The notes under the pieces: model-generated
Databases searched by the model: none
What the model saw: the letters and a program-made list of their open reading frames with translations, nothing else
Told to the model about the DNA's origin: nothing
In this document: positions 27,068 to 35,800 of the stretch, in pieces
Position numbering within the stretch: the stretch's first letter is position 1
How the letters are laid out: each line of letters begins with the position of its first letter
Source of the DNA: Tyzzerella sp.
Lineage (GTDB): Bacteria; Bacillota; Clostridia; Lachnospirales; Lachnospiraceae
DNA: 64,000 nucleotides
Assembly: GCA_017472665.1 (NCBI GenBank)
Contig: JAFUOS010000013.1
Span: forward strand, 186,001-250,000
Direction: 5' to 3'
Position numbers and translations under genes: made by a program

Positions 27068-27090
27068 CGCAAAATTTCACCCCAATCTGT

Positions 27091-28116
27091 TTAAATTTTC
27101 TTGCAATAATCAAGGGAAATCCAACCGGCTCCAGATTTAAGTTTCCCCCATTTTGTAGCACCTTTACCAGTTGATTCGGCTACAATTGTATATACACCTT
27201 TATCTCTGATAGAGCCATTGGTCTTATAATTAGTACCGGCACCTTTTCTAATATTTAAAACAGATGCGGTTACTTGTACTTTATATGGCTTAAATGTATT
27301 TGCTGGCTTAGTTGTTGCGGGCGTAGCAGAACCAGTTGTTTTTCCAATCTTGCAGTAAGAAGGGTTTTCAAGATAAATCCAGCCAACTCCTGACTTGAGT
27401 TTACCCCATCCGTTTTTAACCTCAACAATTGTAAAAGTTCCCTTACCGGTCTGTCCTTTTACTTTTCCTGACATTGAACCTGTGCTACGATAGTTCAAAT
27501 CTGACACAAGAACTTGCACAGTAAATGGGACAGCAGGGAATGAAGTATTTGTTGCGTTTTGAGCAGGTGCTTGTGTTGTTTCATTAGCTCCAAGTTTGAT
27601 ATTTACCTGATTTGCAATATCGCCGTGTCGTGTGTATAAATATTCGCCCGGACACGCTTTGTTTTTAAACCAACGATGAACGGTCATATTTTGACGAGCA
27701 ACATTTCCAATCAGAGATTTATCTCCTTCCCATAACAGTTTCTTAATGCCGTTTCGCTTACAAATATCAGCCACTAAGTTGATAAGAGAAGCATAAACTT
27801 TATCATTCACCGCGTATGGATGCGTTTTGTCACACGCACATTCAATTGTGACAGCTCTTTGGTCATTTGAATTGCTAGAAGTACACCATGAACGGTTTTT
27901 CTCTTCTACAATAAGTCCGATACGCCCGTCTGCACCAATCATATAGTTACATGATGCTTGTGTTGAGGATTTGCCGAACCAATCACCCGCACTCTCAACA
28001 GAGGCTTGACCAACATAACAGTGAATTGTGATTGTATCAATAATGTGTGTTCTTGTACCAGAATGATTCGGACTCAACTTTGTGTAGTTTACTAATGGGC
28101 TGTTTGTATATGTCAT
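27091..28116 (-). CDS. Endolysin: N-acetylmuramoyl-L-alanine amidase with two SH3b domains
   Basis: This is a 341-aa cell-wall hydrolase. Residues 1 to about 180 form an Amidase_2 (PGRP-like) domain with zinc-ligand positions in ITIHCYVGQAS and in MTVHRWFKNKACPGEYLY. After a Thr/Ala/Gln-rich linker there are two bacterial SH3 domains, at about 195-262 (VLVSDLNYRSTGSMSGKVKG) and 272-340 (VTASVLNIRKGAGTNYKTNG), which likely bind peptidoglycan. There is no signal peptide, so export depends on the holin. The ribosome site is AAGGAGGTATAGATT. Confidence 0.93.
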   Translation of the reverse strand: MTYTNSPLVNYTKLSPNHSGTRTHIIDTITIHCYVGQASVESAGDWFGKSSTQASCNYMIGADGRIGLIVEEKNRSWCTSSNSNDQRAVTIECACDKTHPYAVNDKVYASLINLVADICKRNGIKKLLWEGDKSLIGNVARQNMTVHRWFKNKACPGEYLYTRHGDIANQVNIKLGANETTQAPAQNATNTSFPAVPFTVQVLVSDLNYRSTGSMSGKVKGQTGKGTFTIVEVKNGWGKLKSGVGWIYLENPSYCKIGKTTGSATPATTKPANTFKPYKVQVTASVLNIRKGAGTNYKTNGSIRDKGVYTIVAESTGKGATKWGKLKSGAGWISLDYCKKI

Positions 28117-28147
28117 AATCTATACCTCCTTAAAAAAATTGACATAC

Positions 28148-28172
28148 AAAAAGGACGGCAGAAGCACCGTCC
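28148..28172 (-). terminator. Hairpin between holin and endolysin genes
   Basis: On the - strand GGACGG pairs with CCGTCC around an 8-nt loop and is followed by TTTTTG. It would reduce transcription into the endolysin. Confidence 0.75.
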
Positions 28173-28184
28173 CTTTATAATCCA

Positions 28185-28583
28185 CTATTCAATTTCATCA
28201 TCTGAGATTTCAATTACCTGTCGCAAGGTTACCAAAGCTTTATCAATCTCATCATCAATCCATTTAATCAATGCTTCTTGGTCAACTACCTTTGATAAGA
28301 TAGGGTAGTCTGTAAAAATATCAGCAATGACTTGTGAACGTTTGATTGTTCCAGCTTTGTTCCATTCGATATAATCCTCTTCAGCGTCAGATACCAATTT
28401 TAAAATTGTTTCTTTTGCCTGTGCTTTTGCAATCGCAATCTTTTCTTCCTTGCTCTTGCCTAAATACTTCTTCGTTTTCTGTACAATCCCAATAATCAAT
28501 CCGATGATTACCATAATTGTTGTCCAGTTTGCTTCAATAATTTCCAAAAAGTTTTTAAGTCCGTTCAAAATATTCATAATCAT
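28185..28583 (-). CDS. Phage holin, LL-H-like
   Basis: This 132-aa protein has one N-terminal membrane helix (about residues 18-36, NWTTIMVIIGLIIGIVQ), a short basic stretch (KTKKYLGKSKEEK) and a helical charged C-terminal half ending in an acidic tail. That layout matches LL-H-family holins, which form the membrane hole that releases the endolysin. The gene directly precedes the amidase. The start is the ATG at 28583 or the one at 28577; AGGAG is better spaced for the latter. Confidence 0.75.
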   Translation of the reverse strand: MIMNILNGLKNFLEIIEANWTTIMVIIGLIIGIVQKTKKYLGKSKEEKIAIAKAQAKETILKLVSDAEEDYIEWNKAGTIKRSQVIADIFTDYPILSKVVDQEALIKWIDDEIDKALVTLRQVIEISDDEIE

Positions 28584-28601
28584 TTTCTCCTTTTTATTTC
28601 T

Positions 28602-28985
28602 TTATCCTACGGAATTACCCGTATCAGTTATTGGTTCTATCATCTGTGCCATTGCTGTTTCGTAAGTAATACCACCAGCCGTATTCTCGGCTTTTGCTTT
28701 GTAGTAATAGCCTAATACAACAGGTATTAACGAAACAGGCACACCAATTAGTACATACATTGCGCTTGTATCTTGTAGTGCGACCATAATGTATTCACAG
28801 AAGATAATAATTTCTAGGCACATAATAGAAACAGCCCACAAAATTACCTTGCTAGTCGAAGCAGGTTTCTTTGCAGGCTTGCTTTTATTACGTTCGTCTT
28901 TCAATTGTTTCAATCTCTCCTTTTGGAGATTTTCGTCCTGTATTTTCTTGAGTTTCTTTTCAAACTCAGATTCGGTCATAAATGC
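28602..28985 (-). CDS. Phage membrane protein, two TM helices
   Basis: This 127-aa protein has a charged coiled N-terminus (ESEFEKKLKKIQDENLQKER) and a basic linker. Two membrane helices follow, at about residues 47-67 and 77-97 (VLIGVPVSLIPVVLGYYYK), then a C-terminal tail. The ATG at 28985 follows CGAGGTGGTAGAA, so I shorten the open frame by 11 codons. It lies just before the holin and may be part of the lysis set. Confidence 0.6.
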   Translation of the reverse strand, partial: AFMTESEFEKKLKKIQDENLQKERLKQLKDERNKSKPAKKPASTSKVILWAVSIMCLEIIIFCEYIMVALQDTSAMYVLIGVPVSLIPVVLGYYYKAKAENTAGGITYETAMAQMIEPITDTGNSVG

Positions 28986-29032
28986 CATTTCTACCACCTC
29001 GTCTCGTTTATAAAACACTGATTTTATTCATA

Positions 29033-29461
29033 CTAAATCCACCGATAGTGTGGCTTTTCCTCGCGAAAGAGCCAGTAACGTAAGTAGTCGTCAATAAAAA
29101 TCGCTATACAAGAAAGGAACACCCAAGCCAGTCCAAATGGAAGGCATATTTGTCCTAAAATGTTGAGTGGCATATTAGAATAATCCCATATTCCTAGTCC
29201 GAGCCACAAATTTAAGACGCACCCAAAAATGAACTCGCCTAGAAGGATTACTCCTGCACCAATGAGTGATTGCTTCCATATCGGCATTTGGTATGAGAAA
29301 TGTTCATTTAATAATCCGATAATAATACCGCAGATACCAGCCAAACAAAACATTGATATATGACTATAACCACGCCATAATAATTCAATGACATAATAAA
29401 TAGACCCCATTATTACAAACAGGGTCGTATACTTTAATATGTTCAATATATTTTTCTTCAT
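29033..29461 (-). CDS. CmpB-like multi-pass membrane protein
   Basis: This 142-aa protein has about four membrane helices. The stretch GEFIFGCVLNLWLGLGIWDY followed by NMPLNILGQICLPFGLAWVF resembles the family annotated as putative ABC-transporter type IV (CmpB). Such proteins occur in Clostridia and their phages without a proven role. The ATG follows AGGAGGCATATC. Its place in the lysis region suggests membrane disruption or superinfection effects, but this is a guess. Confidence 0.6.
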   Translation of the reverse strand: MKKNILNILKYTTLFVIMGSIYYVIELLWRGYSHISMFCLAGICGIIIGLLNEHFSYQMPIWKQSLIGAGVILLGEFIFGCVLNLWLGLGIWDYSNMPLNILGQICLPFGLAWVFLSCIAIFIDDYLRYWLFREEKPHYRWI

Positions 29462-29471
29462 GATATGCCTC

Positions 29472-30224
29472 CTAATTCTGTTGTGCTAACAATACTTTTA
29501 GTACATCAGACTGATAAGCATCAGGAATTGTAATTCCGTATGTAATCGAACTAATCACATCAATAGAATCCAATGATTCGATATATTCTCTAAGAGCATT
29601 GAAATATGAGATATGGTATGTTTTGTGTGATGTTGCTGTTGTTACGATAATATTGATATCTTCAGCAGAATAAAATTTACACAATTCACCATCAGCGTGA
29701 TAAGGAATTGATTGTTCACCATTTGCAACCATTGATGAAAGAGTAATCAGATTTAGTTGGTCTTGTGTTGTCAACGAAAAATGATATGTCTGATTATCTG
29801 AGAGTGTTGCATCAAATCCATTTGTAATCACATTATTGCACACCTTATTCATTTCTCCAATTTTTGCCTCTTTGACAAATTCCAATGTGATTTCATCTGT
29901 GGCATCAATTACTGATTCATCTATATCTTCATAAGTTTCCTCTGGTGTAATTACTACGTCTTCTCCATTATTCAATGCTTCAGACAGTATACAGTATTCC
30001 TCAGCATCAATTTCAATGATTTGTGAATTAGTGCTATGTAACAAATCGGTTGTTTCGGCAATCATCCACGACGCACGATATAGTTCATCTCCACATTGCA
30101 GATATTGAGCCTGTGATTCATCGCAGGCAAGTAAAATGCGATGTTTCGTTTGAAATCTACGTAAATCATTTGATGTTCCAATACCAACGAACTCATTATC
30201 ATTAAGCAATTTGTAATACTTCAC
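29472..30224 (-). CDS. DUF4376-like phage tail-associated protein
   Basis: This is a 250-aa protein of unknown function. The C-terminal half (EAKIGEMNKVCNNVITNGFD ... HADGELCKFYSAEDI) resembles DUF4376, common in small proteins encoded next to tail fibres and thought to act in fibre assembly. The N-terminal part is acidic. The start is GTG at 30224, because GGAGGTGATACTG lies directly before it. This overlaps the reverse transcriptase gene by 23 bp, so its translation is probably coupled to that of the RT. Confidence 0.6.
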   Translation of the reverse strand: MKYYKLLNDNEFVGIGTSNDLRRFQTKHRILLACDESQAQYLQCGDELYRASWMIAETTDLLHSTNSQIIEIDAEEYCILSEALNNGEDVVITPEETYEDIDESVIDATDEITLEFVKEAKIGEMNKVCNNVITNGFDATLSDNQTYHFSLTTQDQLNLITLSSMVANGEQSIPYHADGELCKFYSAEDINIIVTTATSHKTYHISYFNALREYIESLDSIDVISSITYGITIPDAYQSDVLKVLLAQQN

Positions 30225-31482
30225 CAGTATCACCTCCTTGTAAACATTCATTACTATGCATTTTATAATATTTCTTGGTTATTCTATACCCACCAAATAG
30301 TTCATCATATAATCGCATCATATTCTGTCTTGTATTATATGATTTCGCAATTCTTGAATGAGAAACCCAAGATTGAAATGACGCATAGACATCATCTAAG
30401 GTCATTTTTCCTTCATCAACTAATTTTCTGAACTTCTTTAATTTACGACGCATTCTTGTCACGCCACAACGTGAAAGCACGCGTACAACCTTACCTTTAT
30501 CAGTAACAAAATATTTTACTTTCATAAAAGTAAATCCCTTGCGAATCGGGACAATACGGGTCTTTTTCATATTGAATTTCAACCCTAGTTGTGACGCGAT
30601 TGTTTGTAATCCATCAAGCAATCGTTGTAGTTCAAACTTATTTTGTGCTAAGACAACACCATCATCCATATATCTGACGTAGTGTTTGAACGAGCAGACA
30701 TCCTTAATATAATGGTCGAGTTGGCTAGGAACAGATAAAGCCATAACCTGCGAAATTTGACTACCAAGACATATTCCAGAAGCCTTATGTTCTTTGATAC
30801 TTTGTATCAATTGTTCACGTTCGAGAGTGTCTGGCATTTCCTGTTTTATCTCGTTTATAAGATATGACTCAATAATACCAACAGTTAGATTAACTATTCG
30901 CTTATCTGTAAATGCTTTGTCCAAAATAGAGTGGCAGACACTGTGACTAATGCTATCAAAGAAACTTTTAAAATCAAAAACTAACGCATAGTAATTTACA
31001 CCATATTCTTTTGTTGCTTGATTTAAGTGTTTTAGAAGACGTTTTCTGGAAAAGTCAACACCTTTTCCTTTTGTACTGGCACCGTTATCATATATTAACG
31101 AATTACCCAACACCGGAACAAGAGCGTGGTCACACAAAACTCGTTGTGTGATTCTATCATAGTAAGAGATTGGCGTAATAATACGTTCTTTACCACGTTC
31201 GTTTATAGTTACTTTTGAAATCTTATTTGTCACAGGTAACTCACCATTTAAGGTGCGTGTGATAATTTCATGAATTTGCTCAATCGCAATCATATTAAAT
31301 TCTTGTGTACTACGCTTATAGCTGACATTTTGATTGCACTTTAACAGAGCTTGGACATAATTTTCATATGTGATAATGTTGTCCAAGTTATCATGTTGTT
31401 TCATTCTGGATGCTTTCTTTTCGGCTCTCCGTTGTCTATCTCGCTCAACACGAGCAATTCGACGTTTTTTACTCGCAGACAT
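30202..31482 (-). CDS. DGR reverse transcriptase
   Basis: This is a 426-aa reverse transcriptase of the diversity-generating retroelement class. Visible motifs are the finger block (ISKVTINERGKERIITPISY), ALVFDFKSFFDSISHS with the first catalytic Asp, GICLGSQISQVMAL, and YVRYMDDGVV with the catalytic YMDD. LGSQISQ fits the [LIV]GxxxSQ signature that separates DGR enzymes from group II intron RTs. A basic thumb follows (RCGVTRMRRKLKKFRKL). There is no maturase or endonuclease domain. The ATG at 31482 is chosen since AGGAG lies 8 nt upstream; the TTG at 31488 is too close. It is expected to copy the template repeat RNA into mutated cDNA, together with the Avd-like protein. Confidence 0.95.
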   Translation of the reverse strand: MSASKKRRIARVERDRQRRAEKKASRMKQHDNLDNIITYENYVQALLKCNQNVSYKRSTQEFNMIAIEQIHEIITRTLNGELPVTNKISKVTINERGKERIITPISYYDRITQRVLCDHALVPVLGNSLIYDNGASTKGKGVDFSRKRLLKHLNQATKEYGVNYYALVFDFKSFFDSISHSVCHSILDKAFTDKRIVNLTVGIIESYLINEIKQEMPDTLEREQLIQSIKEHKASGICLGSQISQVMALSVPSQLDHYIKDVCSFKHYVRYMDDGVVLAQNKFELQRLLDGLQTIASQLGLKFNMKKTRIVPIRKGFTFMKVKYFVTDKGKVVRVLSRCGVTRMRRKLKKFRKLVDEGKMTLDDVYASFQSWVSHSRIAKSYNTRQNMMRLYDELFGGYRITKKYYKMHSNECLQGGDTGEVLQIA

Positions 31483-31774
31483 ATTCAATACTCCTTTTAT
31501 TCTTTGTTTAATAACTATCCTTTTGTGTGAAAAATTATAGTGTTACCGTGTATTCACTTGTTGATGTGGTATGAAACTATTTTGGTAACAAGAAAAATAG
31601 CCATGCACTGATATAAAATATCGGCTCGAACCACACAACACAAAAACGCTGTTATTGAGCGCACCAACTTTAAGCAAGTGGTCTTTGATTTATCAGTAAA
31701 TTTATTACCGAGAGGTCATATTCTCCTTCTCATAAATAAGATACTTCGCCCTACTATTAGGTTACTAATTTTAT
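31483..31774 (-). other. Spacer RNA between template repeat and reverse transcriptase
   Basis: These 292 bp downstream of the template repeat carry no gene. In studied DGRs the corresponding spacer is part of the template RNA and folds to prime cDNA synthesis, so it is likely functional here. On the - strand a tiny frame (Met-Thr-Ser-Arg-stop, starting near 31716) has a good GAAGGAGAAT ribosome site, but it could be chance. Confidence 0.55.
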
Positions 31775-31908
31775 GAGAATCAGGGAACGACTCCATTCGT
31801 ATTCGACGCGTTGTTGTTGTTGTTCGCGTTACCGTTATTGTTGACATTCATGAAGTTTGTAGAGTTGCTAATATTCGGCGAACGCTCCCACCAATTCTGC
31901 GCACGCAG
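31775..31908 (-). repeat. DGR template repeat (TR)
   Basis: This 134-bp non-coding copy of the 3' end of the giant tail gene lies between the Avd-like gene and the reverse transcriptase. Read on the - strand it would encode 16 Asn codons (AAC/AAT), including five in a row. Asn codons are the typical diversifiable codons of DGR templates. Compared with the variable repeat it differs at 18 positions, all adenines of this strand, plus one extra AAC codon. It carries TGA where the tail gene has TGC. Confidence 0.95.
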
Positions 31909-31950
31909 AACACGGAAACATATTAGTGTAGAATATAACCTATATTTTTG

Positions 31951-32769
31951 TTAATTTAGCCTTCCGAATCTTTTCTTATCAGAAGACTGTAATGCTTGTA
32001 AAAGCCTTATCTCTGTTGTAAGTAAAGCAGACCATTCTTTCATGACATTATTGCTATATTCTGCCATGCAAAAGACACTTAACATTGGTCTGTTTAATTT
32101 ATGTAAACATGAAATAGCATCTGAAATATGTCTTCTACGATATTGATACTCAAGTTTTGTAGTAGGTATCTTTTGATTTGCCATCAAGCAATGATACCAT
32201 GCGTTATTCACAAGTTCTAAAAGTAACTTTGCTTCATATCCTAGTGTAGATTTTTGTAAATAGATTGCTTTACCATGCACATACTGATGTAACTCACTCA
32301 TTTTTGATAAAAATTTCACACGACTAATATCCTCAGCTTTATAATACATAATTCGCTTCACCTCATCGATTTCATTATTATTGTAAAATTCTGATTTTCT
32401 ACGCATACCTTCTAATAAAGCGACTAGATTATTTGATAATACACTGATTTGTCGCATGTGTTTTGTTTCTACAGACAAAACATTGTAGTAGCAGAATAAT
32501 GGCTTTTGTAGTGTACCAATATCATATAGTATTTGGTTTATCAAATCATATCGCCACTGCGCCCTAGTATTATAGGGGACATATCCTGTACTAAGCTCCA
32601 TTATATTTGTATGAATGCGTTGTATTACATCCTGTAGAGGATTAAGTAATGTTGAACGCCGACGATTCGGAATTTTTGCAAATTGTATTCGACAATATTT
32701 ATACAATTCGTTAAAACTTCGTTCATACTCATACGGAGATAAATTTCGTTTGTTTTTCAATACTGACAT
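31951..32769 (-). CDS. Avd-like DGR accessory protein, apparently two fused domains
   Basis: This is a 272-aa all-helical basic protein between the variable-repeat gene and the template repeat, exactly where DGRs carry avd. Residues about 10-120 (YEYERSFNELYKYCRIQFAK ... VLSNNLVALLEGMRRK) and about 175-268 (YEAKLLLELVNNAWYHCLMA ... EIRLLQALQSSDKKRFG) each show the four-helix pattern of Avd. That pattern includes an Arg-rich second helix and a final [LI]xxLL helix. Known Avd proteins are about 125 aa and form pentamers that bind the RT and the template RNA. Twice that length suggests a tandem duplication. The assignment rests on context and helix pattern. The ATG follows AAAGGGTGAAAAT. Confidence 0.75.
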   Translation of the reverse strand: MSVLKNKRNLSPYEYERSFNELYKYCRIQFAKIPNRRRSTLLNPLQDVIQRIHTNIMELSTGYVPYNTRAQWRYDLINQILYDIGTLQKPLFCYYNVLSVETKHMRQISVLSNNLVALLEGMRRKSEFYNNNEIDEVKRIMYYKAEDISRVKFLSKMSELHQYVHGKAIYLQKSTLGYEAKLLLELVNNAWYHCLMANQKIPTTKLEYQYRRRHISDAISCLHKLNRPMLSVFCMAEYSNNVMKEWSALLTTEIRLLQALQSSDKKRFGRLN

Positions 32770-32791
32770 ATTTTCACCCTTTCATTCGTAA

Positions 32792-32825
32792 ATACATATG
32801 GGGTGGGTAAACCACCCCGATGTAT
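32792..32825. other. Strong hairpin between tail gene and Avd-like gene
   Basis: ATACAT-(AT)-GGGGTGG / CCACCCC-(G)-ATGTAT gives 13 bp in two helices around a GTAAA loop. The T-run is on the + strand side, so it is not a normal terminator for the late operon. It may be a transcript-processing or DGR target structure. Confidence 0.6.
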
Positions 32826-32840
32826 TTTTTTTATTTGTAG

Positions 32841-32855
32841 AAAAACTACGTTTTT
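32841..32855. other. Small hairpin 5 bp beyond the variable repeat
   Basis: AAAAAC-TAC-GTTTTT is a 6-bp stem with a 3-nt loop; an alternative is GTAG-AAAAA-CTAC. It sits immediately after the 3' end of the variable repeat, where known DGR targets have a hairpin or cruciform needed for efficient homing. It overlaps the tail gene stop codon. Confidence 0.4.
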
Positions 32856-35800
32856 AGATTGAGAAGCAGGGAACGACTCCATACGTAGACGACGCGTAGT
32901 AGCTGTACGCGCCACCGCTATGGGAGACACTCATGAAGTAGGTAGAGTTGCTAATAATCGGCGAACGCTCCCACCAATTCTGCGCACGCAGCCATTTACC
33001 ACCGTCCGAAGCATCCAAGTTGCTGGTTGGTTCATAGTAATACTCGTGTTGCGCAAATTCTTCCTGTGGCAAATAGTAATATCCAATGTTTGATTTAACC
33101 CAGATATCGCCTCGTTTTACGTTTGCAGTAGTCAGAGAGGTCGGGTCGGTTGATGAATCCGTATAATACGTTACATCTTCTGGTATAATTTGTCCTCTAA
33201 ATTTCATTCTTGAGTTATTAGAGGTAAACCAAGTAATGTAGCTACCCTCCCCAACGTATGGTGTCTCTTGTGAATTATCCAATTCGGTTCTAGCAGCAAG
33301 ATATACTTTATCCTCCGAAACTAGGATTTCTTCAGATTGTGAACCAGCACTTGCGCTAATTCTTGCAGTTTTAATCAACGACTTCCATACCGTAGGGAAC
33401 GCATCATAAATACGTGTATTGACAAATGTACGCATCAAGCACGCATCCCATCCACCAGCATTTGTATTAGACGCATTCATGCGATGTCCAAAATCAAGCA
33501 TATTGTTCAAAATAAATGATGCCATTGTTTTTTGACTTCCGCCACCTGCAATACGATATCGTTCAGCACCACAGTATTCAGCACGCCATGTTTCGTGTGT
33601 CCAAGACGCTAATTGTTGAGCGTTTGTAGCACCTAAATCGTCGTACCAGATTTTACACCAGTTAATCCATCCTGTACCGTAATCGTCGTATCCACCATCT
33701 TCTATGAATTTGATAGCACCAAGTACAAGTGTTGCCTCAGATGATGTTGGTCTAACACGTACTAACTCAAATGTTGATTGTGCGTCATTATATACATTAT
33801 CTGCGATATTAAACGCATTGATAAACAAGCGGTCAGACCCTTTCTGATGTCTCAGTACACAAATATTCTTTCTGGTCTTAAAACCAACATTTGTTGATTT
33901 ATCTCCCCATTGAATATTTGGCGCACCACTGTAACGCAATCTAAATCCCTCACTACCATCTTCTTCAAAACATGCAAGCAAGGTACTATTGGTGTCCGTT
34001 CCATAGAACTCATAATCAATCGCTAATGTAAATGATGGAGCATCTTCACTAAACAGTTTGATGCCAGTATCAATTGCGGTGTTACCATCAAAGAATTTGT
34101 TCTCGCAAATTACTTGTGATTCGACATTATTGAAGTCAAAATCGTGTCCAACTTGAATGTCAATATAATCCTTCAATTCAAAGTAGTTTGCCGTTCTTCC
34201 AGACGATGTTACACCATAAACCTCAGCGGCAGACATATCTTTTAGGTCTTTGCCAACAGCAGGTAATTCGGCTCTATCCCAGATTGCATATACGTCTGTA
34301 TCGCCTGTGATATATCCTGTAGACTTATCCCAGCCTGCGAAGACGTTATAAATATACTGTCCTTCATCTTCGGTATTTATAGGTGTATCGCCACTATACA
34401 CAACTTCGCTCGCATAATCTGCTTGAACAGAACCTAAAGATAAACCAGCACGAGCATACCATGTCACAGTGTATTTTCGAGTGGTTTCTGTATAAACAGC
34501 AGTAATAGTACGTGGAGATAATACAACGCTTGTAATATCATCCCAACCACTACCAGTATCATATACACCATCTGTTTCCGTACCAAACGTATATACATAT
34601 TGAGCATCGCTTTCCTTGACAGGTTTCTCAATGTATCCTTCCGCATATGGGTCTGGCGGAGTAGAACCTCTATCAACGTATGTTGTGAATAAAACAGTGT
34701 TTTCATCATCGGCGTTGACATATGTAACGAGATATTGTTGTACGAGTTGGGTTGCGTCATATGTTACATCAAGATTATCCCAAGATTTATCGTAGTTTGT
34801 TAATTCTTGGTCACGCACTTGTCCACTAACATATACTTCACCGGTCAAAACAGAACCACCGTGAATGCCATAGAGTTCGCTTGTAGAATCCACAGTAATT
34901 GTTCGGTCGTTTTCATCAAGACCCATCAACTTTAACAATCTGTTTAACAGAGTAGTTTCAGCAAGTTCCCAATCTACACCTAATACTCTTATACGTGTAA
35001 GATTGTTTGCATTATTAACTAACGCAAGTGTGCTAATATTTGGACAATCTTCCAATCTAATTGATGAAAGATTTTCATAACTTTCAAGTGTAAAGTTTTC
35101 ATCAGTGAGATTATATAAACTTCTCATGTTCAAAGAAGCAGGAGAGCAGAGTTGTGCATTTTCCAATAATCCACCAAGAGCGAACGTTACACCAGTAAAT
35201 CCACTACCACGAATATCCAAATCACGTAACGATTGACAGCCAGATAAATCTAGTGTCTGAGCAACATTCGGGCAATTTTGAATATACAAATGCTCGAGCA
35301 TTGTATTTGTACCGAAGCCAATTTCTGTTAAGTTATTATTGCTATATCCTTCTGCTGTTGAACCGATTTGTAATGAACGAAGTTTCGTAGCCGCAGAGAA
35401 GTCGGAACGTCCAACATACAGGCACGAAATATCACCAACAGCCTGTACTAAGTTTGCGCCATGAATGTTGATTACAGTATCGTTCATATCACCAGACTCA
35501 GAGAACACAATCGTATAATATTGTCCCTTTTCAGCTTTCTGTCTTTTGAAAATACTACCGATTTGCGTTACAATATAACCCTTATTATAGAGCATAACTT
35601 GTAACTCTGATTTTGGTTCGACACCAGCCCACTCATTAGGTGTATACCCACGTAATGTAATAGACTTACTTGTACAAGCAGTACCCATATACTGACTTGC
35701 CATATAGTATAAGTTATTTGTTACAAACGCTTCTCGTTGATGGTTTTTCTTTCCGCCTTCAAGCATTGGAATGTAAGTTGTAACTTCTTTTTGTTCATAC

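Noticed and set aside
31810..31826. TTG triplet run as a simple-sequence microsatellite
   Set aside because: It is the complement of consecutive AAC codons within the DGR template repeat, which explains it fully.
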